NCBI RefSeq assembly: GCF_019084545.1 | Contig: NZ_JAHREP010000001.1 | Span: forward strand, 124,001 to 188,000 | Source of the DNA: Marinobacterium ramblicola | GTDB taxonomy: Bacteria; Pseudomonadota; Gammaproteobacteria; Pseudomonadales; Balneatricaceae | Direction: 5' to 3' | DNA length: 64,000 bases | Part shown: positions 9,005 through 16,134 of the stretch, one piece after another | Position numbering within the stretch: the stretch's first letter is position 1 | Layout of the letters: each line of letters starts with the position of its first letter | Notes under the pieces: generated by a model | What the model was told of the DNA's origin: nothing | What the model saw: the letters and a program-made list of their open reading frames with translations, nothing else | The model's database searches: none | Program-made: the position numbers and the translations under genes

Positions 9005-9532
9005 TCAGGCGTTGTCCAGCGACCAGATCAACTCTTCATAGCTGCAGCGCTGCGCTTCACAAAACGCTTGCAGGTAAGCGATGGAGCGCTGCGGGCCCTC
9101 TTTCGGGCCTGCTGAACGCTCAATATCCATCATCTCCTTGTAGAGTGGCGTGATGGCTTGAATCGCAGCGAGTGTGGGTTTGCGTCTGACGGAGTAATAG
9201 CCGACTATTTCGCCCTCGGAGTTGAGGTCCGGGGTAACGTTTGCCATGACCCAGTAGTAGCTGCCATCCTTGCAAAGGTTTTTGACATAGGCAAAAAACT
9301 CTTTGCCCTGATCAAGAGTCTCCCATAGCAACTTGAACGCGCCGCGGGGCATGTCGGGATGACGTATGATGTTGTGTTGAACGCCGAGGAGCTCCGGTTC
9401 TGAGTAGCCCGATATCTTCATGAAGGTGCGGTTTACGTAAGTGATAATGCCGCGTTTGTCGGTCTTGCTCACGATGAATTCATCGTCGCTTAGACGGACT
9501 TCTGAATTGGTCGGTACTACTCGATTTTTCAT
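9005..9532 (-). CDS. Aer-like PAS domain protein
   Basis: A soluble protein of 175 residues with one PAS domain of the aerotaxis-receptor (Aer) type. The markers are TYVNRTFMKISGYSEPELLG, then HNIIRHPDMPRGAF and the KNLCKDGSYYWV strand, which in Aer surround bound FAD. It has no TM helix, HAMP or signalling domain of its own; those are in the chemoreceptor encoded 36 bases downstream, so the pair looks like an Aer receptor split over two genes. I chose the ATG at 9532 because GAGG lies five bases upstream; a GTG at 9562 lacks such a site. FAD binding and redox sensing are inferred from the family. Confidence 0.88.
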   Translation of the reverse strand: MKNRVVPTNSEVRLSDDEFIVSKTDKRGIITYVNRTFMKISGYSEPELLGVQHNIIRHPDMPRGAFKLLWETLDQGKEFFAYVKNLCKDGSYYWVMANVTPDLNSEGEIVGYYSVRRKPTLAAIQAITPLYKEMMDIERSAGPKEGPQRSIAYLQAFCEAQRCSYEELIWSLDNA

Positions 9533-9627
9533 CGCAACCTCGCGAGAGTGGGCAACGGTCACCGATTTTCGGTCATTTTAAAAACGCGCATAGTATCAGG
9601 GAATGATCCGCGCTTCGATATGATAAT

Positions 9628-9646
9628 CCCGGTATGACGTACCGGG
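9628..9646 (+). promoter_or_regulatory. Perfect hairpin in the leader of the glutaredoxin-like gene
   Basis: CCCGGTA and TACCGGG form a seven-base stem with the loop TGACG. The stem covers an ATG at 9634 that is in frame with the downstream gene. This either hides that codon or marks a leader structure, and favours translation from the ATG at 9670. Confidence 0.4.
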
Positions 9647-9669
9647 TGCTAATGAGGTTCGTAGGAAGA

Positions 9670-9921
9670 ATGCTCTATCTAGAGTTGATGACGACAGAGG
9701 GGTGTCACTTGTGTGATCACGCCATCATGTTGCTGCAGGCAGTATTGCGGCCGGGAGATGCGGAGGTTGATCTGGTCGACATTGCCTTCGACGATCAGCT
9801 GCTCGAGCACTATGCCACCCGTATTCCGGTGTTGAGGGCGCCTGTGTCGGGCAAAGAGCTGGGGTGGCCGTTTGGAGAAAGTGAGCTGCGCCTCTATCTT
9901 GAGGATGTTGGCGCAGACTGA
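9670..9921 (+). CDS. Glutaredoxin-like protein (DUF836 type)
   Basis: A thioredoxin-fold protein of 83 residues with the redox pair CHLC (Cys12 and Cys15) directly after the first strand (LYLELMTTEG) and the cis-proline segment RIPVLRAP. This is the pattern of the short glutaredoxin-like DUF836 family. Its substrate is unknown. The start is uncertain: ATGs at 9634 and 9652 are in frame, but the family begins right at this strand and the 9634 ATG lies inside a hairpin. No start has a strong ribosome-binding site. It converges on slt with 12 bases between the stop codons. Confidence 0.82.
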   Translation: MLYLELMTTEGCHLCDHAIMLLQAVLRPGDAEVDLVDIAFDDQLLEHYATRIPVLRAPVSGKELGWPFGESELRLYLEDVGAD

Positions 9922-9933
9922 CTGTTTGCCCGG

Positions 9934-11892
9934 TTAGAGTTTGGTGGCTTTGCTGGTATTTACCTGGTTGAATGCCAGCAGTTCCCGCTCGCTGTCACTG
10001 AGTAGTCTGGCCGGCCGGTCGGCCAGTCGATCATAGATCACGGCAAAGGAGAGCACGTTCTGCACGTAGTTGCGTGTTTCGTCGAACGGGATGGTCTCTA
10101 TCCAGATGTCCAGCGGCAGATCGCCGCGATCCTTAAGCCAGGCGCGCACCCGGTGCGGACCGGCATTATAGGCGGCGGTTGCAAACACGCGGTTGTTGCC
10201 GAACTCCCGATACATCTCGCCTAGATAGGCGCTGCCCAAATTGATATTGGTTTTGGGGTCATAGAGCGCCTCAAGGCCACTGAGTGGCAGCGAGTGCTTC
10301 TTGGCCGTTTGTCTGGCGGTCGCCGGCATTAATTGCATCAGGCCGCGGGCACCCACGCGGGAGCGGGCTGCTTCCCAGAATGCGCTCTCCTGCCGTGCAA
10401 TGGCCGTTGCCCAGGTAAGGTTGATACCGGCACGCTCGGAAGCGGCGGAAAACAGGCTGGGGTAGGGGTTAGGAAAGCGGATCTCCAGATCGTTCCACTG
10501 TTCGCTCTGGATGGCGCCACGTATTGCCTGGGTGTTCCAGCCCCAGCGTTTGACCAGGTGTGCGGCCAGATGCTGCTCCGCCGGTGTCATGTTCCGGGTA
10601 ACCTGGTTCCACTCCGAACGGGCTTCGTATAAGTTGTCCAGCTGAAACAGTTCCCGCATCCGCCGGAACGCCGGTGTCGCTTCCATCTGCTTGAGTATCT
10701 TGGCGTCCAGGGCGATCGGTTCATGATTGAGAGCGAAGGGACTCTGGCTCAGTTCGGCGGCGAGGAAACCGTAAAAGGTGCGATCGCGACTCAGTGCCTG
10801 TAGTTGAGCTTGCACATCTTTCCCCTGCCGACGCTGGGCGATGCTGAGCCAGTATTGCCAGCGCTCGTGGTGAAGCTTATCGGGCGGGAGCTTGCCGATC
10901 AGTGCTTCTACCCGGGGCCAATCGAGCCGTCTAAGCGCCAGGCGAGCACGCCACTCGGTCAGTTCGGCCAGTGCGAATCCTGGGTCGAGCCGGTTTATCT
11001 GGGTTTCCGCATTCTCGTCGTAGCGTTTGGCCTTCAGTGTCCCCATCAGTATGGTCAGTCCCGCCTGCTCCTCAGGCGGGATGCGCAGACGATCGCGGTC
11101 GCGAACCCAGAGCTGGATCGCGGCGTCGAGATCGCTTTTGCGCAACCGGTTGACTGTCAGCATCAGCAGCCGTCTGTGGTCGGGATCCTTGGTGGTCACC
11201 AGCTTGGTGCTGGTGAGCAGAGATCCGGGCTCGCTATAGAGGGCTATGGCGTTGTCGATCCGTGCCTTGGTTGCCGGGGTCGACGCTTTTTTTGCGGCAT
11301 ATCGAGCCAGCGATATATTGCCCTCTTCCAGCGCTGCCAGTGCACGTGTGGCGATGAGTTGATCATTAAGTCCGCCGGCACTCATCCAGCGCTCGAATAG
11401 CGGATCGCAAGCATCTGGCTGGGAGTGTCCGGCAACCCAGAGGCGTGCCGCGACGGCATAAGCGCTTTGAGTGTTGCCGGCCGCCAGTTCGGATCGTCCC
11501 CAGTAGCACTCCTGCTCGGTGCTGGGTCGGTCCAGGGTCGGGTAAAGTTGACGGTAGGCTTGCCAGTCCTGGCGTTTTCCAAGCTCGGTGGTCAGAGCCC
11601 AGCGCAGCCTTCCCTCCACCGGGGTGTCGGCATACTCGTTGCTGAAGCGAAGGGCATCTTTAACCCTGAGGTTGCCGAGATTGGCGCGAAGCTGAGTGTA
11701 GAGAATGTAGGGTTTGAGCGGATAGTCTCCGAGCTTTTTTAAACCCTGGGTCACTGCTTTCGTGTCCCCTTTTTCCGCAGCAGCAAGGGTTTCCTGATAT
11801 AGCTGCTGTTGGGGGGTTAAAGAGGCAGAAGCGGGGTAGCTGGCGATAAGGAGTGAAGTGGCAATAAGGTGTAGCATTGTCAGGCGCGGCAT
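9934..11892 (-). CDS. slt: Soluble lytic murein transglycosylase Slt
   Basis: Periplasmic enzyme that cleaves the MurNAc-GlcNAc bond of peptidoglycan to give 1,6-anhydromuropeptides. About 650 residues: a signal peptide ending near SYPASA, a long alpha-superhelical domain of short helical repeats, then the lysozyme-like catalytic domain. That domain has RQESAFWEAARS (catalytic Glu), GARGLMQLMPATA, LGSAYLGEM and ATAAYNAGPHRV, the four motifs of family 1 lytic transglycosylases. The ATG at 11892 has GGAG six bases upstream and is preferred to an ATG at 11904, whose upstream GAGGG is too close. Monocistronic and divergent from uup. Confidence 0.93.
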   Translation of the reverse strand: MPRLTMLHLIATSLLIASYPASASLTPQQQLYQETLAAAEKGDTKAVTQGLKKLGDYPLKPYILYTQLRANLGNLRVKDALRFSNEYADTPVEGRLRWALTTELGKRQDWQAYRQLYPTLDRPSTEQECYWGRSELAAGNTQSAYAVAARLWVAGHSQPDACDPLFERWMSAGGLNDQLIATRALAALEEGNISLARYAAKKASTPATKARIDNAIALYSEPGSLLTSTKLVTTKDPDHRRLLMLTVNRLRKSDLDAAIQLWVRDRDRLRIPPEEQAGLTILMGTLKAKRYDENAETQINRLDPGFALAELTEWRARLALRRLDWPRVEALIGKLPPDKLHHERWQYWLSIAQRRQGKDVQAQLQALSRDRTFYGFLAAELSQSPFALNHEPIALDAKILKQMEATPAFRRMRELFQLDNLYEARSEWNQVTRNMTPAEQHLAAHLVKRWGWNTQAIRGAIQSEQWNDLEIRFPNPYPSLFSAASERAGINLTWATAIARQESAFWEAARSRVGARGLMQLMPATARQTAKKHSLPLSGLEALYDPKTNINLGSAYLGEMYREFGNNRVFATAAYNAGPHRVRAWLKDRGDLPLDIWIETIPFDETRNYVQNVLSFAVIYDRLADRPARLLSDSERELLAFNQVNTSKATKL

Positions 11893-12048
11893 CGTTGTCT
11901 CCATCCCTCGATTGAACTGTGGCGCGAGCGGATAGTGTCAGTCTACCTATATCGGCAGAGATTATTAGATCCTTGAGTGTTTTTCATTTCGGACCGCGGT
12001 TTCAGGTACACTATCGGCCTTTAAACTGAACAGAGTGCATAGCTGTAA

Positions 12049-13938
12049 ATGTCGTTGATCAAATTCGATGAACTCTGCGTGAGTTTCGGTACGCGCGCGC
12101 TGCTGGACCATGTCAATCTTCAACTCGACGCGGGAGAGCGTGTTGCGCTGGTGGGCTTGAATGGTGCCGGTAAGTCGACCCTGCTGAAGGTCGTATCGGG
12201 TCAGCAGCACGCCGACTCCGGTGTTTACTGGAAGGACCCGGCTATCCGTATCGCAGAGTTGTCGCAGATGCTGCCCGCTGCCGATGATCGTATGGTGCGC
12301 GATGTGGTCATGGCGGGATTGAGTGAGGTTGTCGCGCTACGGGAGCAGTACGAGGCGCTGATTCAGCAGCATGACGCCGGTTCCTTGGCCAAGCTCGAGC
12401 AACTGCAGCATGAGCTGGAGGCGAGAGAGGGCTGGCATCTGGAGCAGCGTGTGGAGACGGTGCTGGATCGATTGTCTCTGCCCGGTAACAAGCGGATGGC
12501 TGAGCTGTCAGGCGGCTGGCGCCGTCGTGCCGCGCTGGGCGCCGCGTTGGTGCAGAACCCGGATCTTCTGCTGCTCGACGAGCCGACCAACCACCTGGAT
12601 ATCGAAACGATCGAGTGGTTGGAGGAGCAGGTACTCGCCTTCCGCGGTGGTGTGCTGTTTATTTCGCATGACCGGGCGCTGGTCGACCGTTTGGCGACCC
12701 GAATCATCGAGCTGGATCGCGGCACGCTAACCTCCTTCCCGGGTAACTACAGTCGCTATCTGGAGCAGAAGGAGGCGTTGCTGCAGGAGGAGGCTCGGCA
12801 CAATGCAGAGTTCGACAAGAAGTTGGCACAGGAGGAGCGCTGGATACGGCAGGGGATCAAGGCCCGGCGGACCCGTAACGAAGGCCGAGTCAGGGCACTG
12901 AAAAAGATGCGCGATGAGCGCTCTCAGCGGCGGGAGCGTCAGGGCGGAGCTCGCTTCAATCTCGAAGAGGCGGTCAAGTCGGGCAAGCTGGTTGTCGAGC
13001 TCGAGCACGTTTCTCAGAGTTACGAAGGGCGGCCGATTATTCGTGATCTTACCCTGGCGATCCAGCGTGGCGACCGCGTCGGATTGATCGGCCCCAACGG
13101 TGCGGGCAAGAGTACCCTGCTGAAAATCCTGCTCGGAGAGCTGCAGCCCGAGAGTGGCACGGTGCGGATGGGGACCAAGCTGGAGGTGGCGTATTTCGAT
13201 CAGCTGCGCGGCCAGCTCGACCCGGAGCGTAGCATCATCGACAACGTATCGGGTGGTCGGGAAAGCATCGAGATCAACGGTCAGAATCGCCATATCATCA
13301 GCTACCTGCAGGATTTCCTGTTCAGTCCCGAGCGGGCGCGCACCCCGGTCAAGGCGCTCTCGGGGGGCGAGTGTAACCGTGTCCTGCTGGCGCGGCTGTT
13401 CAGTCAGCCGGCTAACCTGCTGGTGATGGACGAGCCGACCAACGACCTGGATATCGAGACGCTGGAGCTGCTGGAAGAGATCCTCCTGAACTACGAGGGT
13501 ACGCTGCTGCTGGTCAGCCATGATCGCCGGTTCCTCGATAATGTGGTGACCAGCACCCTGGCGTTCGAGGGTGAGGGCCGTGTGGCTGAGTATGTCGGCG
13601 GATATCAGGACTGGTTGCGTCAGCGGCCCGTAGCCAAGGCTGCAGTAAAAGAAACGACCGCCTCTGAGCCCATCGTCGAGCAGAAAACTGATAAAGCAAA
13701 AGCCGCGCGTAAGCTCAGTTACAAGCTCCAGCGGGAGCTGGATGAGCTGCCGAAACTGATGGAGGAGGCAGAAAACGCTTTAGCCGCGTTGCAGGCAGAG
13801 ACTTCCGCGCCTGACTTCTACAGCCAGGATCATGCGCAGGTGTCTGTTCGGCTGCAGGCGTTGCACGATCAGGAACAGCGGTTGGAGCAGCTGATGGAGC
13901 GATGGGTCGAGTTGGAGGAGATGCAGGCCGGAGGATGA
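12049..13938 (+). CDS. uup: ABC-F family ATPase Uup
   Basis: A soluble protein of 629 residues with two ABC ATPase domains and no membrane part. Each half has a Walker A (GLNGAGKST; GPNGAGKST), a signature (LSGGWRRR; LSGGECNR) and a Walker B of the form LLLDEPTNHLD or LVMDEPTNDLD. Between them is the charged ABC-F linker helix pair (about 235-310), and the end is a Lys/Glu-rich coiled coil (about 550-629), which marks Uup among ABC-F proteins. Uup binds DNA in E. coli and affects precise transposon excision; ABC-F proteins generally act on the ribosome. The stop codon lies in the loop of a perfect hairpin. Confidence 0.92.
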   Translation: MSLIKFDELCVSFGTRALLDHVNLQLDAGERVALVGLNGAGKSTLLKVVSGQQHADSGVYWKDPAIRIAELSQMLPAADDRMVRDVVMAGLSEVVALREQYEALIQQHDAGSLAKLEQLQHELEAREGWHLEQRVETVLDRLSLPGNKRMAELSGGWRRRAALGAALVQNPDLLLLDEPTNHLDIETIEWLEEQVLAFRGGVLFISHDRALVDRLATRIIELDRGTLTSFPGNYSRYLEQKEALLQEEARHNAEFDKKLAQEERWIRQGIKARRTRNEGRVRALKKMRDERSQRRERQGGARFNLEEAVKSGKLVVELEHVSQSYEGRPIIRDLTLAIQRGDRVGLIGPNGAGKSTLLKILLGELQPESGTVRMGTKLEVAYFDQLRGQLDPERSIIDNVSGGRESIEINGQNRHIISYLQDFLFSPERARTPVKALSGGECNRVLLARLFSQPANLLVMDEPTNDLDIETLELLEEILLNYEGTLLLVSHDRRFLDNVVTSTLAFEGEGRVAEYVGGYQDWLRQRPVAKAAVKETTASEPIVEQKTDKAKAARKLSYKLQRELDELPKLMEEAENALAALQAETSAPDFYSQDHAQVSVRLQALHDQEQRLEQLMERWVELEEMQAGG

Positions 13939-13948
13939 TCCGGCCTGC
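13923..13948. terminator. Perfect hairpin at the uup stop codon, between convergent genes
   Basis: GCAGGCCGGA and TCCGGCCTGC form a ten-base stem with a six-base loop that contains the uup TGA. It lies between convergent uup and the universal stress gene. No T-run follows on either strand, so it is a weak intrinsic terminator at best, or an RNA 3'-end stabiliser. Confidence 0.5.
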
Positions 13949-13957
13949 GATTGAGTA

Positions 13958-14401
13958 TCACTCTTTGTCTTTGCGCACGCGCACCGCGAGTACGTCGCAG
14001 GGGGCGCCATGGAGTACGCCATTAGCCGTGGAGCCCAGCAGCAGCGCGAGGCCGTGTCGGCCGTGGCTGCCGACGATAATCAGGTCGGTTTCTTCATTGC
14101 TGGCGACGTGATGGATCTCCGTCTCGGTGTTGCCGGTGACGACAAACTTTTTGTCTACCGGATAACCCAGGCCTTCGGCGTAAGTGTTCAACTTGCTCCG
14201 GGCATGTTCATCAAGCTGCTCCTGAATCGTCGATAGATCCATCGGTACATCGCCACCATAGGCAAAGCTCAATGGTTCTACAACGTGGATCAGGCTCAGC
14301 TGGGCCTGGTTCGCACGGGCGAGATCCACCGCGCGTTCGGCGAGCTGGGAGGATTCGTCGGACAGATCGACTGCAAGCAGAATGCGAGTATAGCGGGCCA
14401 T
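13958..14401 (-). CDS. Universal stress protein, UspA family
   Basis: A single-domain Usp protein of 147 residues. It begins with RILLAVDLS, the first strand of the fold, and has the nucleotide-binding signature GSHGRHGLALLLGSTAN (G-x2-G-x9-G-S/T) near the end, so it probably belongs to the ATP-binding subgroup. Members accumulate in starvation and stress; a specific role cannot be read here. The ATG has AAGGAG eight bases upstream. It converges on uup. Confidence 0.92.
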   Translation of the reverse strand: MARYTRILLAVDLSDESSQLAERAVDLARANQAQLSLIHVVEPLSFAYGGDVPMDLSTIQEQLDEHARSKLNTYAEGLGYPVDKKFVVTGNTETEIHHVASNEETDLIIVGSHGRHGLALLLGSTANGVLHGAPCDVLAVRVRKDKE

Positions 14402-14478
14402 GGTTCGGGCTCCTTGTTGTGTTGAGTGTGGCGTCAGGGTGACGGCACATTCACTTGTTCTACCTTAAGGATAACACC

Positions 14479-14982
14479 ATGAAATGGTTAATCATTATTT
14501 TCATTGTCATGTCACTGATCGGATCAGTGATGTGGGTCATGCCTACGCCTCGTCAGCGGTTCCAGGCTCAGCTTCGCTTGCGGGCTAAACCGCTGGGGTT
14601 TCACATCCAATTGGCCAGTCTGCAACTACCGCGTCAGACCGGCGAGGTGGAGGGGGATACGTTGAATGTTCCGGTATATCGGATGCAGCGCCTGAATCTG
14701 GATCGAGCCCAGAAAGCCTGCTGGAAAACCTGGAAGGTGTTTCGCGGTGAGACCCTTGCCAATGAGGGGTTGCAGGAGGGGTGGAGCTGGATCGACGGCG
14801 AACGCGCCTTGTCGGAAGTGGCACTGTCCAGGCTCAATCAGGTGCTCAAGCAGCTACCTCTTGATGTGATTGCGCTGGAATCCACCCCCACCCATGCCTC
14901 TGCGTTCTGGCAGGAGGGTAAGGGTGAAGACCTGGAGCGGATAGCCGAGCAGCTCAACATACTGATCGATGAGCGGGTGTAG
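14479..14982 (+). CDS. Hypothetical membrane-anchored protein
   Basis: A protein of 167 residues that I do not recognise. It starts with a hydrophobic helix (KWLIIIFIVMSLIGSVMWVM, residues 2-21) followed by a basic stretch (PRQRFQAQLRLRAK), so it is likely a single-pass inner-membrane protein whose C-terminal domain, rich in Trp and Leu, is soluble. The ATG at 14479 has AAGGA seven bases upstream; an upstream TTG at 14455 is less likely. It lies nine bases ahead of the DUF1653 gene, so the two probably form an operon. Confidence 0.7.
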   Translation: MKWLIIIFIVMSLIGSVMWVMPTPRQRFQAQLRLRAKPLGFHIQLASLQLPRQTGEVEGDTLNVPVYRMQRLNLDRAQKACWKTWKVFRGETLANEGLQEGWSWIDGERALSEVALSRLNQVLKQLPLDVIALESTPTHASAFWQEGKGEDLERIAEQLNILIDERV

Positions 14983-14991
14983 GAGTTTTAT

Positions 14992-15213
14992 ATGGTTTCT
15001 GAAACTGATTTGGCGCCGGGTATTTACCGTCACTACAAGGGCAGGGACTACGAGGTGATCGGCACGGCACGGCACTCGGAAACTGAGGAGTGGATGGTGG
15101 TCTATCGGGCGCTTTATGGCGATTTTGGCCTGTGGGTCCGGCCGTTGGGTATGTTTGTCGAGTCTGTTGTGCTGGCCAGTGGCGAGCGCGTGCCGCGTTT
15201 CGCGCCGCTATAA
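14992..15213 (+). CDS. DUF1653 domain protein
   Basis: A small protein of 73 residues that matches DUF1653 over its whole length: [34 protein letters not shown] and WVRPLGMF, cited here in pieces as [21 protein letters not shown] and WVRPLGMF. The fold is a small beta barrel of unknown function. The ATG has AGGAG seven bases upstream. In Pseudomonas a DUF1653 gene sits near topA, as here, so this is conserved synteny rather than functional evidence. Confidence 0.85.
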   Translation: MVSETDLAPGIYRHYKGRDYEVIGTARHSETEEWMVVYRALYGDFGLWVRPLGMFVESVVLASGERVPRFAPL

Positions 15214-15223
15214 AACCGGAAGC

Positions 15224-15946
15224 TCACTGGTTAAGGTAATTGTCGATGGAGTCGGCGAGTGCACCGGCGCCATAGTCCCGCTTGGGCTGCAGTTTATCGA
15301 TCTCACTCTGCAATTGATTCAACAGCACCTGCTTCTGCTGTTGAGAGATGGTGGCACGCACCAGTATCGCCTTGGCGTGCTTGTAATGCGCAAGCGCGCC
15401 ATGTTTTTCGCCGCTGGCAAGCAAACGCTGGGCCTGATTGACATGAGCCTCGGTCACCATCGATACGTTTAACCAATAGAGCTCCTGCTGATAGGCTTTG
15501 GCCAGCTGGGGTGTCAGCCGGCCCTTGCGGCCCATTTCGATCAGCAGCTTCTCGGCGAAGTTCAGATAGATCTGGGCGCGACGGACTGCACGGTCACTCT
15601 CCAGCCCGCCCTGGCGTCGCTTGACGCGATCCGTACTCTCTTTGTTGCGGGCAATTTCGGTCATCAGCTCGGAATCGGGAGCAAGTGCGCTGATCTCTTC
15701 GATCAGCGACATGGCGTGCTGGTTGAGCTTTTCTACGATGTCACTCCGACAGCCCACCTCCTTGAGGATGCTAAGTGCATTCAGCGTATGCTCGGATTGC
15801 TGCTTGAGCCACTTCAAGCGCTCGCTGCGGAATTTGTTTTGAGCCTCTCGAGTCGTGATAACGTAGTTGGCGGCAAGCGCGGCCATACCGACTAGCGCGA
15901 TCAATACGACATACATCAGATTGTCTGACAGCATCAACTTTGGCAC
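15224..15946 (-). CDS. Hypothetical single-pass membrane protein with helical domain
   Basis: A protein of 240 residues that I do not recognise. One N-terminal TM helix (about 11-29, MYVVLIALVGMAALAANYVI) is followed by about 200 mostly helical, charged residues (for example FRSERLKWLKQQSEHTL, QQKQVLLNQLQSEIDKLQ) that could form coiled coils. Two segments near 160-200 resemble a TPR-like helix pair (AYQQELYWLNVSMV, ALAHYKHAKAILVRA). The start is a GTG; an ATG 12 bases downstream is equally possible. It converges on the DUF1653 gene and is divergent from topA. Function unknown. Confidence 0.7.
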   Translation of the reverse strand: MPKLMLSDNLMYVVLIALVGMAALAANYVITTREAQNKFRSERLKWLKQQSEHTLNALSILKEVGCRSDIVEKLNQHAMSLIEEISALAPDSELMTEIARNKESTDRVKRRQGGLESDRAVRRAQIYLNFAEKLLIEMGRKGRLTPQLAKAYQQELYWLNVSMVTEAHVNQAQRLLASGEKHGALAHYKHAKAILVRATISQQQKQVLLNQLQSEIDKLQPKRDYGAGALADSIDNYLNQ

Positions 15947-16059
15947 TCTGAATAAAAAAGAGGGTTGCTTGGTGAATTATAAAGCGACTCTATCGGCTTT
16001 GCGAAGCTGAGGCGCCGCCTCTATCGCCTTGAGTCTCTATGATTTAATGCGGGCCTCGC

Positions 16060-16088
16060 TTGACCCCCGGTAGCACAACACTTATATA
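16060..16088 (+). promoter_or_regulatory. Sigma-70 type promoter of topA
   Basis: TTGACC (16060-16065) and TATATA (16083-16088) are separated by exactly 17 bases. The start codon of topA follows 46 bases downstream. Seen by consensus match only. Confidence 0.65.
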
Positions 16089-16134
16089 TGCACGCAGTTT
16101 CTGGGGATGGTACCAGCTGTTTAAGGATATCCTG

